From Fragum whitleyi (Eukaryota > Mollusca > Bivalvia > Cardiida > Cardiidae): a stretch of DNA of 64,000 nt. Shown piece after piece: positions 10,850 to 22,050 of the stretch. The notes beneath the pieces were generated by a model. That model had not been told where the DNA came from and made no database searches. It saw nothing but the letters and a program-made list of their open reading frames with translations. Within the stretch, counting starts at the first letter, position 1; each line of letters begins with the position of its first letter. The DNA lies in the NCBI GenBank assembly GCA_948146395.1, contig OX411544.1:40655419-40719418 (forward strand). Direction: 5' to 3'. The translations under genes were made by a program, and so were the position numbers.

Positions 10850-11824
10850 GTATGCATCTGCCATTTGTCGGTGTAGCCTTTCATCTGGAGGTGTGTTCTT
10901 TATGTGTTCTTGAAAAAGAATGTAAATACCATCAAAATGAAGGATGAGAAATTTGTTATATTTCTTCATGAAATAGATAAAATATTACACCAATATTTGA
11001 GTATTTTTATTGACTGAAAAATTGATTTCATACCTCCTTGAAAAGAAAATGGGTATACAGCCATCTTTAGCTAAAGCGCTGTAGTCCAAAGAGATTTATG
11101 TCATAAAAGTAAAATCTTTCATTTTTTACCTTGATGATATTAGATTAGAAGAAATTCAAATTAATTACATTGGAAAGACACTAAAAGCCAAATCAAACTT
11201 GTGTTTGAATCTGCTTTGCATGTACATACAGTGAGATGAGGTTTTTCATTTCATTTCTCCATGAATTTAAAAAAAGTTTCCAAGTGAATATAAGAGTTTT
11301 TTTTTAAAATTGGGAGTATCCTGTGAATAATCAATTCAACTTGATAGCTGTAAACAGAAAATAACAATCATGACTCATTGAGTAAATGAGTAAATTTTGA
11401 TTTTGCTAAGTTCAATGAATTTTTTATACTAGTATAACTTTAGTATTGTAAAATACCAATAAATATATATATATTAAAAATCCTCTATATAAGAGAAACA
11501 GAATTTTTTGTGTGAATGGAAAAAAAGCACATCATTATAGTGCGAAGATAAATCTATCCTTTAAGATAAAATGTAAGAAATTAAAAGAAAATATTGCATT
11601 AATCTCTGTATGAATAAGATACAAGTTATTTAGTCTTTTATCACTCACCCTCCATTCAGCCTGTTTCTGCCTCCTTACTTCAACACTTTATTTTTCACTT
11701 AGTTATGGCATTTATTTCTTCTTGCTCCTAGAGAAATAAGTAGAAAAAATATACATGGATAAAATGCAACCATGTTCATTTTTCAGGGTTCCATAGGGTC
11801 ATGCTAGGCACAGACTTCAGGGTT
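10850..11824. other. Unassigned AT-rich sequence
   Basis: Includes a short (AT)n run at 11462-11475 and long A/T homopolymers. No feature recognised. Confidence 0.3.
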
Positions 11825-12620
11825 TTTACCCAGCTCTCAACAATATGTGTTATACATGTATCAAGGGGCTGGAGCATCTAACATCAGTTTTCTGGTATTT
11901 CTCAAACAAGTTTTAGCATAATTGTCAACTCTCATTTATCATGCATACCTCTATTATCGTGCATGAACTTAAGTGAGCCTCATTGAGCTTGATTGGCAAA
12001 ACTTTTTTTTCATTTTATGTTTTATTATGGTGCCCCAATAATGGTGCAGTGGGAAAAACTGAAACCATATTGCACAAAATTTAAAATCTAACAAAGGCTG
12101 GTTTAAGCTTTGCATAAGAAAATTCAGAACTAGATTTTACCTAAATGAATATATGGAATAAGCTGACTTCAGCAGTTGTAGGTGACACCAAAATATAAAG
12201 TTATAATTTTGCTTCTTTTTTGTTACTAGGGAGTTTTCTTCCAGATGCATGATAACTAAGGAGTCAATCCAATTTTTTTAAGGTAAACTAGCACTTGATG
12301 AACACAAATTTAAAGATGACGTTTTCAACGGATTTGAACCAAATTTTATTGATAGGTTCATGAAATATTAATTAGTAGAAAATTGATATTAACTGGTATG
12401 AAAGGCTGTCTTTCAGAGTCCGGGAAGGGTCAAAAGGCTTACATGCAAGATAATTGAGGTGAAGAGGATACATCCTTTGAAAGCCAGCTGGTATCCCACA
12501 TTATAAGTCTATGATTATCCATGCTGCTATGATTATAGTATCCATGCCTCTGACTGGAACCAAACCCAGGACCTTTGAATGATAATCTGATGTGCTACCA
12601 CTGGGCTATATAGGCTGCTC
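11825..12620 (-). mobile_element. tRNA-SINE interrupted by a TIR element
   Basis: 11825-11916 carries the SINE tail and 3' body (caacaatatgtg, ggctggagcatctaacatca, tatttctcaaac). 12470-12620 carries the remaining body and the head (catcctttgaaagccagctg, ggacctttgaatgataatct, ccactgggctatataggc). The about 550 bp between is foreign, so this was one SINE later split. Confidence 0.62.
11928..12465. mobile_element. Short TIR element inside the SINE
   Basis: Left part 'acctctattatcgtgcatga' (11949) matches the complement of the right part 'catgcaagataattgaggtg' (12443-12462). A second diverged copy of the arm, 'ctctcatttatcatgcat', lies at 11930. No coding capacity; non-autonomous. Confidence 0.5.
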
Positions 12621-12699
12621 AGTTATACAGCAGTTTCAATTTCAAATAAAGATATCAATTAATCACATTTATTTCTAACCACATCAAGGGTGCAGCTCT

Positions 12700-12990
12700 G
12701 ATTATATAAATTATGCAAGTGCATAATAAAAATAAAATTAATCCTCTATCGAAAATGTTGTTGATGAATGATCATAACATGGAAAATACAGCTTATTCAA
12801 GCTTTTTTTACGATGTTTTGATTATTGATCAACACTCAAATCATAAAAAGAGCCTGGGAAGGAGGGGGGTGGACAGATGACATTCATCTTTTGTCACAGT
12901 CAAAAAACAGCGCCTTTATCCTATATGTTATTTGGTGGTCGCCTTCCTGAGTGCGTATAAATTTCAAAATCCTTATTACGCCTTATGCAC
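12700..12990 (+). mobile_element. MITE family N (copy 1)
   Basis: Shares with 46444-46724, in order, 'gcaagtgc(g/a)taataaaaat', 'gttgatgaat.atcataacat', 'acgatgttttgattatt', 'attcatcttttgtcacagt' and 'gagtgcgtataaatttcaaa'. Ends tacgcc. Non-coding. Confidence 0.72.
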
Positions 12991-13998
12991 ATAACTGATT
13001 TTGGATACTATATAATTAGCTTGAGCATTAGAGATTTACTCTGACACAGCAAATTTAGTAGACGTTTTGCTGGAATATATATGTTAACCTTTTTTTCAAA
13101 GATCAGTCTGAATACCAGAATCTTTGCTGAATATATTTGATTTATTATGATATGCCCCTCTTTTTTTTTTTGTTTCATAATCGTTTGATCCAAGACATGA
13201 CAAAATCAGAAAATATTTCAAATTATTGTTTTCTTAAACAGCATAAATGAGACGGATAGAACGGTTCAATAGCGAACAGGAAAAGAATCAAACTGGAATA
13301 GGTACGAACGGTCACGGGGCGAATTGTTTCGAGCGAAAAACATACGAAGATTCGGTCAAAGCGACGTTCAGCGACTCAGAACATTAAGTCATTTCAATTT
13401 TCAAAACGAAAATGAATGACTGAAGGAGTGATGACCAAAAAAAATGAGAATAACGCATTGATCAGAAGTGCTACAGTTTTCTCCCATCGGGGCCCCTTTC
13501 CTCATTTTGTCCTCTTTTCTGCAACGAAATCTACCGTATCATTAATTTGTAGGCAAAGATCGCATTGACAACAACCATTGAAAGATTTGCAATTTTAAAA
13601 TGCGTTTCACAATCGCCTTACCTCCGAATTTCAACTCATGCTTCCGTCCGATTCACTCGCAGTGTTTTTAGACTCCATCTTTGTTTTCAATGGTAGTCCG
13701 AAACATTGCGTGAAAATAGATATTCATCAAGTTCGGCCTAAATTTAGATCATCGCGTCATACTCATTTGCATTTCGAAATTTTGGAAGGGCAAAATCAAA
13801 TTAATCTTTAAGAAATCAAGTTCACTTTTATTGTAAATATTCGTTTAAGATAACTATTTGGCCTTTGAGAAACGTTCACGAACGCATTCGGGGACTTTAA
13901 TTAAAGATGTTTAAATCCTCGAATAATCCAATTTATACTAAGTCACAGAGAGGAGTGAGAAAAAATCGTCCATTTTTTTTACCGGAAGTCGACCGGAA
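12991..13998. other. Unassigned, relatively CpG-rich segment
   Basis: 13230-13400 and 13600-13760 carry more CG dinucleotides than the surroundings. On the - strand near 13682 there is a good start context (aaagATGG) with 15 codons (MESKNTASESDGSMS), a TGA, and the donor-like GAGgtaagg shortly after. This could be a 5' UTR exon with an upstream ORF, but nothing confirms it. Confidence 0.22.
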
Positions 13999-14375
13999 GC
14001 GTAACTAGGGTTTTAAAATTTATCATGCTCTCGGAAGGCGACCAGCATAGAATATATATGATAGGCGATATGTGGACTGTGACAAAAGATGAATGCCTTC
14101 CGTCCGCTCCCCTTTTCTGTGATTTGATTGATTGATTGATTGAATGGGGTTTTACGCCGCTTTCAACATTATTTCAGTTATATCGCGGCGGCTGGAGCAC
14201 CTAACAATGGATTTCTCACGCCAGTACTACCATTACATCCTTTCCTAGCCTCCAGCTACTATCTCACATAGATCTACGATTATCGACCCATTGGTGAGAG
14301 ACAAATAGTCGGAAAGAATGAGTGCCGCCGCCGGGGATTCTGTGATTTGAGCGTTGGTGAATAATCAAAAGATCA
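13999..14375 (-). mobile_element. MITE family N (copy 2), split by a SINE
   Basis: 13999-14127 and 14338-14375 together match N in reverse: gcgtaactaggg, 'ggaaggcgacc', 'gacaaaagatgaatgcctt', then after the SINE 'tgatttgagcgttggtgaat' and 'aatcaaaa'. The far end is truncated. Confidence 0.68.
14128..14337 (-). mobile_element. tRNA-SINE with a 13-bp target duplication
   Basis: Tail (gattgattgattgaatgggg, ttttacgccgctttcaacat) and body present; head cut after 'gccgccgccgggga'. The flanks duplicate TTCTGTGATTTGA at 14115-14127 and 14338-14350, within MITE N, so the SINE inserted after N. Confidence 0.88.
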
Positions 14376-15443
14376 ATAGTATAGCGCGATTTTATTGGCC
14401 CGAATCTGACTCTTGCTTTTAAGATAAATAAATATCTGATTATTCCTACTCGCATTTGTACGTGATGTCATGGGGACAATGTTTAATGAAATATATATTT
14501 TTGATTAAAGGAGAGCGTTCCGAAAGTTTTAAGTCAGTGTATATGTAAGCCTATTTCATTCCAATTAAATCCAGATTTAGTATAACTGAACCGCTTGAAA
14601 CCCATTTTTCCTTTAAATAAAAAATGTAGATCTTTACAGAAATTTTTGTTTGTTTGTTTGTTATGATGTGTTGGAAAATAGATTAAGTAGACCTACAATT
14701 ACAGGCCACGGATACAAAATTAATTCAAAATTTATTTCAATGTGAACTAGAATCTAATTTTAGAAGAAAAAAAGGCTGATTGCCAGTGTCCCTTACTTTA
14801 TCCTTTTTTGTATTAAATTATTGCTCTAAATGCTTAACAGGCCTTTGTAAGTAGCAGATGGGAGTGTCGTTAGATTTTCTGCCTACAACGTAACGCAAAC
14901 AACGTTACGGTCCACCTTAACATTTGTTGTTTGTCTCTGACGTAGGTGAGAAAGCATTGTCGGCCGACTGGTGCTGGCAAAATCTGGCTGAACAACCCGC
15001 CAACACAAAGGCTCGCTTATCAACATTTATGATATGACCTACGTCGCGGGAGTGAAATAACCCCGTTGAATATTTTTGATTTTATACGAGTGTTATTACA
15101 CAAGTGGGATAACAATGCAAATGAGCTCAGAGCGAATAGCAACGCTATTTTGTAAGTGCGAAAGTGACGTCATAATGTATATATTTTGACGTCATTTTTA
15201 AACGGCGCTGAAATGTTGAATTTCAAGAATTTCGAAGATTTTTCGCACAAATTCGGGTCATATTATAAATAGAATGTAAAAATGAAATAAGAATTTATTA
15301 AACCCGCCATCTGAAACAGATAAAAATTCGGCGCAGCCTCATTTTTATGATGACTCTTTTGATAAATTTGGTATTACATTACCACCCATTCAATATCCTT
15401 TATTTCTATTCTGAAAGAGGTTAAGATCAGCTCTGCGAGCTTA
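14376..15443. other. Unassigned sequence
   Basis: A small inverted repeat 'gacgtaggt' / 'acctacgtc' lies at 14939 and 15038; 'taacgcaaacaacgtta' at 14890. No gene recognised. Confidence 0.3.
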
Positions 15444-15873
15444 TTTTTATCCCCGCCGTTCGGCGAAGGGGATATAGTGACGGTCTCCGTCCGTCTTTCC
15501 GTCATTTCGTTACTTAGTGTGTTCGGAGCATTTCTCCTAAAGTTTAAAAGCTACCAACTTGAAACTTTGTAGGTGGATAAATCTCATGGAGGAGAAATGC
15601 AGTGCACACAAACTACAACTCTTGCTTGTATAATTTTGGAGTTATTGCTCTTTGTTATTTATTTTGTCCGGTGCATATCTCTGAAAGTAATAAAAAGCTA
15701 CCAACTTGAAACTTTAAAGGTTGATAGATCTCATAGAGGAGAAGTGCAGTGTATAAGAACAGCAACGCTTGCTTGCATAATTTTGGATGCATTGTCCTTT
15801 GTTTTCTTAGGCTTCAGTTTACTATCAAGCTTTTATAGCGGGGGATGGCCATGTGCGACATGGCTCTTGTTTC
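15444..15873 (+). mobile_element. HINE-like element, family C (copy 1)
   Basis: T run, then ATCCCCGCCGttCGGCGaaGGGG (5' hairpin), 'ctccgtccgtctttccgtc' (GTCY tract), and two core units with 'ctaccaacttgaaacttt' and 'gatctcatggaggagaa'. Then CGGGGGAT (third arm, 15839-15846), a 7-bp hairpin GCCATGT/ACATGGC (15848-15864) and CTCTTGTTT. Complete structure; non-coding. Confidence 0.85.
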
Positions 15874-15920
15874 TTCTGTTGTAGACAAGGTTTAGATTAG
15901 CTTCAAAATCGAGTATCAGG

Positions 15921-16158
15921 GCCCGAGGTTATAAAACTTTTCTCAGGGTTAGGCTCAATTTTCTCAAATTTCAATTTGAGATTAAAGATGCATTTCAGTC
16001 TTATTACTCATTTTAATGTATTAACATAAAAGATGATATTAATAAGTTGTTATAAATAACAACTTATTTATATTATTTTTATATTTTCATACGTTTATTG
16101 TAATTTAAAATTTGAGAAAATAGAGCCTTAGCCTGAGAAAAGTTTTATAACCTTGGGC
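15921..16158. mobile_element. MITE with about 50-bp terminal inverted repeats
   Basis: Left arm 'gcccgaggttataaaacttt' then tctcagggttaggctc; right arm on the opposite strand 'gcccaaggttataaaacttt' then tctcaggctaaggctc. Arms of about 50 bp are nearly identical. The interior is AT-rich, with palindrome 'aagttgttataaataacaact'. Single copy seen here. Confidence 0.75.
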
Positions 16159-17003
16159 TGATTCTTTTCCTCATATAATCAACAATTCTGAGCACTGTAC
16201 TTTTGGACCAAATCGTTATGGATGCCAAGAAGACAGGAAAACCACAATAACGTTGTTGAGGCTACGCAATGTCATAATGACGTTTCCGGCCGAGTGATCT
16301 TACACATATATGTGTCGTTTGAAACATTGATCGTAGGTTTATTACTTTTTTGTGATTTTTAGGTAATTCGGTATTTGGCAGTAGACAAGTTTCTTTCTTG
16401 CTTTCCGATTGTCTATGGAGATCTTTGTGTCAAATGATAATTTGATAACTAAACGCATTGAAACTCGTTTTGGTATCAAATGAAAATATGCCAGGATTTA
16501 AGCTAGACTCCTTGGACTGTATCTGACTCAACGGTATCAAATTATTTGTGACGTCATGTATTATAATGCGCGATTATTATTTCTTTGTATGCCAAAACCC
16601 CGGTTGTTAAATGATTGTTGTTGTAGTGACGTTGTAAGTTTGGAATAGTCTGATGTACATAACAATTAAGGAAAAGCGAGCTTTCGATTTAATGCAGCAA
16701 CGAAGCCTGTATTGACCTGATATCAGACAGTTCATTTTTAGAAAAAAAAATGCATACACTTTCATTAATTTTTTTTCTTCTTATTGTTACGAGTTTATTA
16801 TAATCAAGCGATGAAAGATTGATGCATGATAAATGAATAATAAGTAAGTGTCTTAAAATATCAAGATTATCTGGTCTCGGCTGCGAGAAATTATCACGGG
16901 TTTAAAGGTTGCCTTCAAAAGTTTTACATTTAAAATTCGATGGCTGGTGCACCTATCCATGGTTTCTTATCGTTTCTCACGGCACGGCTAGACTATTTCA
17001 TCT
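16159..17003. other. Unassigned sequence with a possible SINE scrap
   Basis: 16915-17000 reads 'cgatggctggtgcaccta', 'ccatggtttcttatcgtttc', resembling the SINE 3' body in reverse, but too short to be sure. The remainder is unrecognised. Confidence 0.3.
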
Positions 17004-17586
17004 ACGCCTAGTTTACATTTGCCACGGCCGCCGTACGATATCGCAGCCTGCGATTTTTCTTACGATTTTTTTGACATCGTAGACAGCTACGGTCTGCGGC
17101 GTTTGTGTTCACAATGCCGCACGGTGACCGTGCGATTTTTAAAAATTTTTGGGGGAACATACCTTAAGGAGACCGTACGGATACCGTGCGATATCGCAGG
17201 GTAAAGCTGAGATTCCCGTGCGGAGATCGTACGGGTTCCGTACGGATATCGAGAGGATGCCGTGCGGTAATCGCACGATTCTACAGGTTTTATTTTGGAT
17301 GTTTGATAGTTAAGATATCGTGCGATTTCCGCGCGATCATCGCAAGGCTTCCGCACGATGTCCGTACGGCGACCGTGCGGTGTCCGCACAAGGCTACGGG
17401 CTTGCGATTTTTAAAGATGTGTATAACATATTTTTAAACGAGATCGCAGGTGTCTGCGGTGCCCGTATGACCGTGCGATGATCGCACGGGCACCGCATGT
17501 CACCGCACGGGCATCGCACGATTTTATGCTTACGGCGAGATACGGGCGCCGTACGGGCTCCGTAGGCCAAATGTTAACGAGGCTTA
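17004..17586. mobile_element. CpG-rich TIR element built of CCGTACGG-type words
   Basis: Flanked by imperfect inverted repeats ACGCCTAGTTTACATTTG (17004-17021) and CAAATGTTAACGAGGCTTA (17568-17586). The interior is packed with short words of the form CCGTACGG (17173, 17238, 17362), CCGTGCGAT, ATCGCACGG, CCGCACGGT and TGCGATTTTTAAA on both strands. GC and CpG content are far above the flanking DNA. No open frame spans it. I know no named family with this make-up. Confidence 0.65.
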
Positions 17587-18359
17587 AGTTACAGAAAGCT
17601 CAAAATGGGTAGCTCAACACAAATATCGTGCGGAACACCACTCAGCCAATCTCACGATTAACCCTATATACATAGACATAGATATACATAGACGGACTAT
17701 TTTTAAAAATTACGGGAATACTTTGGAAAAACTCGATGACGTCAGTTAAAATGACGTTAGCCCTCGAAACTTTGAGTGAAGTCATTCGACGTCGTCAACG
17801 CTACTCGTTTAAGTCACTGACGTGAAAACAACGTATCGATATATAAATATCTTTCGATTCTTAAATAACTCACCATTCTCAAAAATTTAGATTTTCAGCC
17901 GTTATTTACTGTAAAAAGTATTGATCTAACGATAGCGCCAGTTGTTTCCGAGCTATTTTTTCTTACACTATTTCCGCCTAACAAAATGCACAATTTTGTG
18001 ACATACCCATCCGCCTTATATACATCCGAGGACAGTTTACGGAAATGGCCGAGTGATGTTCGGATTGCACGAGTATGTGACCCAAACCGAAAGTTACACC
18101 AGCACTATCCCCAGCTCGTTTCAATCACGCAAAATCCCACGTCTGGGTAGTCTCTGTCGTTAGCCCGATTATCACGTGTCAATAAAGTTAGCCTATAGTC
18201 ACTGTAACGCATTTAAAACAGACCAAGAAGAATGTATCTTTTTTTTTAATTTTTTTTGCTGGGTATAGTTGTTGCTAAATTATATCTCCCTTGAACTTTA
18301 AATTGTTATCAAGTTGCAAAAAGATCATGTAATGAAAGCAATCATAGTAGGATTTTTTT
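17587..18359. other. Unassigned sequence
   Basis: Several 'gacgtca' octamer-like motifs at 17737-17830; a stretch around 18025 (cagtttacggaaatg, cgagtgatgttcgga) resembles the complement of 57180-57240. No gene recognised. Confidence 0.3.
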
Positions 18360-18567
18360 GTATGGAGATTTATGCCACTCTCACCTATCTTTCAGTTGTA
18401 TCGTGAGGGCTGGAGCACCTATCAATGGATTCCCACACCAGTACTGCCATTACACCCTTTCTTATCCTCCAGCTCCTATCCCACATAGGTCTACGATTAT
18501 CAAACCATTGGTGGGAGACAAATTGTCGCAAAGGATGAGTGCAACCGTCGAGGATCGAACCTTGGAC
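18360..18567 (-). mobile_element. tRNA-SINE
   Basis: The + strand shows 'tatcgtgagggctggagcac', 'ccattacaccctttcttatc', 'ggtctacgattatcaaacca', then 'cgaggatcgaaccttggact' (B-box part of the head). The tail is diverged and the 5' half of the head is missing. Confidence 0.8.
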
Positions 18568-18664
18568 TTATGGTTGGAAATAAATCTTATAGGACAAAAC
18601 CCGGGGGGGGGGGATCTGTTCGCTTTGCGACAGTTCTTCTTTAACTTGTGAAAAAATTGCAAAT

Positions 18665-18875
18665 AGTCTGTACCGTTTCGTCATCCTGAACACAGGATTC
18701 AAATCTCGTATGCCACTAAGTAGATTATATTGGTGAGTGGATATCAGCCCTGCGTTCAGGATGACAAAACGGTGGAAATAGTTTTCCAATTATACCCCGC
18801 TTTGTATGTGCTCTTTCGTGCGAAACGGGGTATAGTTGGATAAACATTTCCACTGTGTTGTCATCTTGAACGCAG
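18665..18875. mobile_element. Foldback element family K (copy 1)
   Basis: 18750-18875 is a palindrome with arms of about 55 bp: left 'ctgcgttcaggatgacaaaa', 'aattataccccgctttg'; right 'cgaaacggggtatagttgg', 'tgtcatcttgaacgcag'. A third arm copy lies at 18671-18697 (taccgtttcgtcatcctgaa). Shorter relatives at 21037 and 48502. Confidence 0.72.
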
Positions 18876-19549
18876 TGCATATAAACGAGAAAATCGTGAT
18901 ACTGCGATTTATTCACTCACTCTAATATTGCACGCTTTTCACAACTTCTTGTCCCGCCTAATTATCTATGCCGCCATCATTTCAATGTAGAGGACAGGTC
19001 AGAAAAAAATCAGAGGTGTGCTGGATTCTCTATTTCTTCATCCATCGTTCATTTGGGAAAAACTTTCTGTGAAATACTGGTACGTTTAACATTTTATGCA
19101 TGTATGTATTGAAAAATGAATTACTAGTAATATTCCATTGTTTAAATCAGTTAACCCTTATCCAACGAAATAAAATTTGGTTTCAAACCAATTACCAATA
19201 TTACAGTCGGCGTGGCTCAAGTTTCTACACAAGTATGAATTAGAAATCGGGCAATTTGGACTCAGATCAGACTGCACGTCTGTGCAGGCTGATCTTAGTC
19301 TATACTGCCTGCCAAAATTTCATTTTGGCAGGGAAAACGTGTCAAGCCGGAGAAGGGTCATATTAACAGTTCTATTAACAAAGCGTCGCTATGCTAATAT
19401 GTTACAGAAAATTGCACCAACAGTTTCTATCTAGAGTCAAGTCGAGACATGAGCCCGGTCTGTATTCAGAAATAAGTAATAAGCTCTCAATTGTGGAGTC
19501 GTGAGTTCGAACCTTGTTTGGACCTGCTTTCATCCGTATTCATCTCTGC
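18876..19549. other. Unassigned sequence
   Basis: 19255-19345 holds a local inverted repeat: 'atcagactgcacgtctgtgc', 'ggctgatct', and 'tgccaaaatttcattttggc' (19311-19330). No gene recognised. Confidence 0.3.
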
Positions 19550-19904
19550 TGCCGCTGTCATAGCGCAGTTGCAAGCGCGTCGGACCATCTTTCAAAAGGT
19601 CCCGGGTTCGATTCCCGAAGACAGAATCGCCGTCATAGCGCAGTTGGTAGCGCGTTCGACTGTCAATCTAGGTCCCGGGTTCGATCCCCGACGGCGGCAC
19701 TCATTCTTTCCGATTATTTGTCTCTCACCATTGGGTTGATAACCGTAGACCTATGTGAGATAGCAGCTGGAGGCTAGGGAATGATGCGATGGTTGTTCTG
19801 GTGAGAGCAATACCAGGAATCTGTTGTTAGGGGCTCCAGCCGCCGTGATATGACTGAAAAAGTGTTGAAAGTGACGTAAAACTCCATTCAATCAATCAAT
19901 CACC
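19550..19904 (+). mobile_element. tRNA-SINE with two tandem tRNA-like heads
   Basis: Two tRNA-like heads in a row: 19554-19626 and 19630-19701. Each has an A-box-like 'catagcgcagttg' and a B-box 'gggttcgattccc' or 'gggttcgatcccc'. The second head keeps GTC in the anticodon position (actGTCaat), as in tRNA-Asp. The usual body and the tail 'ccattcaatcaatcaat' follow. Not a tRNA gene: the acceptor stems are decayed and the SINE body is fused. Confidence 0.88.
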
Positions 19905-20030
19905 CGGTGTTTTGTTTGTGCCCTGGCGTCGTCGTCGGGCGAAAAATTGATATCTGGACTTTAAACTTGGCACACATGTTCTCTATCAAAAGAGCAATGA
20001 TAACTTTATACGAAATAAATTTAACAGCAG
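19905..20030 (+). mobile_element. Family G repeat fragment (copy 2)
   Basis: Contains 'tggcgtcgtcgtcgggcgaa', 'aaacttggcacacatgttc' and 'atcaaaagagcaatgataac' in the family G order; it starts at the SINE tail. Confidence 0.55.
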
Positions 20031-20117
20031 CGAATGATTGCGTCGATTAGCGGGCCAAAATTTGTTTCAGTTGAAAAAAAAAATCTTAGATATAGCTGTA
20101 GATGCAATTTCGAAGGA

Positions 20118-20236
20118 ATTCCAGTGCCCGACTTTTCCTATATGGGTGCCGGGCAAGTACAATTTTAGAGTCTACTTGTCCACGGAAAAAGTAAATACCA
20201 GGACAAATCTTGAGATGGTACTGATTAGCTCTTAGA
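20118..20236 (-). mobile_element. hAT-like MITE fragment
   Basis: One end of the CAGGGGTGTGG family: 'tgcccgacttttcctatat', 'gggcaagtacaattt', 'ctacttgtccacgg', 'gtaaataccaggacaaatct'. The terminus and the other half are missing. Confidence 0.55.
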
Positions 20237-21036
20237 GATCAATTAGAATTATGATTGCATCAAAAGGTATTAAACATTTTTAACGGAATATTTTCTTTTT
20301 TTGCAGACAATATTTTGGTTGTCCAACACTTAGTCGAGAAACTGAATATTCCTACATCTAGGTACAATTCTTGTGCGAGAAAAATATAACAAAACATTTC
20401 AATTAAGCACTCCAGCCGCAGCAATATGACTAAATATGTTATTAGCTGCGTTTAACCTTATTCACAAAATATTAATTCTTAAATATCATCAATTTTATAG
20501 CAAAACTCCACAACTATGGCAAAATTAAAGCTTTAGGCTTCAGATTAACATATCGTTAGTGTAACTCCAGAAACTCGCAACTACAGCATGAATTAATTTT
20601 TAGTATCGCGGGTTGATAATTTTAAAATGATCGTCAGTGTATTTCCAAATAAAGCTACTTTGCGATTTTCAGAATTTATCATCGTTCTTTTACAATAAAA
20701 AATCGTATCTACAGCGTATTTATAAGATGATAAAAACTATAGCTACGACATTTTAAAATCCCTTATATTTCGCCATTGTATTTGCAAACACTAGTAACTA
20801 CAGCATTGTCAGCGGAAATCTAAAACCTGGTGACTACAGGGTGATCAAAGCCATAGTTACGAGGTCAAAGAATTTTTCATTGCGTCATTCAAAACCTAGA
20901 ACTATAGCTCGATATATAATTAATCAATAAAAGGTTCAGAATTCCTCATCATTGTTATTCACACACTTCAAAATGATTTAAGCCCTGCTTACGACTTTAA
21001 TCATTGTAGGTTTAATTCTAAAACCAAGTGACTACA

Positions 21037-21120
21037 GCAGTGCGTTTAGGATGACAAAACGTTGCAAACTGTTTGCCAATTATATCCTGCTTTGTGCAAT
21101 TTTGTTATCCTGAACGAAGG
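21037..21120. mobile_element. Foldback element family K (copy 2, short)
   Basis: Arms 'cagtgcgtttaggatgacaa' and 'ttgttatcctgaacgaaggg'; middle 'aattatatcctgctttg' as in copy 1. Confidence 0.6.
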
Positions 21121-22050
21121 GCAACATTATTTAAGTTAAAGTTGAAACGTGTCATAGTTATCGTTTTATTCCAAAAGCCAGGTAATTAAAGCCGCCAGCC
21201 TAATTTAAGCTGTTGTTGCGAAGCTATAGATTAACCCATTGAAAGTTTAATTCTCAAGCCTAGTAACTAGGGTAGTATTAAAGTCTTTTTAAGGTATATA
21301 GTTACGAGATATGAGAATTAATTCTCATTTTATTCCAAATCATAGTAACTACATTCTGACATAATATTTAGTTACGAGGTTTGATTACACTTATTGTAAG
21401 TAAAATACGAAAACCTAGTAACTAGGGCAGTATCAAAGGAATAATTTCCACGTTTGATGGTTAATTTCCAAGTTTTATTCCATAGCCTTTGAACTGGTAA
21501 TTTGTTAGCTCTGCTATGTTTGGAACAAATGTTGAGCTTGACGTCGTTTGTGTAAATGAATTTGTTGACGTAAGCTTAGTAAACTAAGCTCTTCCACCTT
21601 ACTGAAGTGTGATTTACTTTATATATAAACTTGGTTAGAAACTCAGTAGTTAAGACATTGGGAAGGGGTTCTAGAGGAACTAATCGTTTCGCTCCATAGC
21701 CTTGTAGCTACAGCTCGATTTTATACGCAATTACGGGGATTTTGGACTACTCGTTGTTGGTTTAATTAAAGCAAAGCTTGTAACTACGGCAATACTTTTA
21801 TTTAGTTATGAGGTTTAGGAATTGCCCATTTATATAATGTCAGTAAATAAAGTTTAAATGAATTTTATTACAGTTAACAACATCGTGAAATTGACAAGTT
21901 GAATGATTTTGGAATGATTTCGGAATGAAATTGAAAAGTGTGTGGAGCGAGTTTTGAGTGAAATTAAAGGGAGGTAATCCAATATTGCTAATTTTGTTCA
22001 AGATGAACAAAATTAGCTATATTAATTATCTCCCTTTAATAAGATATGTA

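Noticed and set aside
13600..13760. CpG-rich first exon with start codon on the - strand
   Set aside because: The frame stops after 15 codons before the donor-like site; kept only as a note in the unassigned block.
17087..17437. Overlapping arginine-rich frames of 83-100 codons on both strands
   Set aside because: They result from the CCGTACGG/CCGTGCGAT word array, which lacks stop codons because of its base composition.
18020..18080. Conserved element shared with 57180-57240
   Set aside because: Only short blocks agree (for example gtttacggaaatg), not enough to define a family without a wider search.
19630..19701. tRNA-Asp-like gene
   Set aside because: A and B boxes and a GTC loop are present, but the stems are mismatched and the sequence runs straight into the SINE body. 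The same applies to the heads at 48648, 56801 and 61239.
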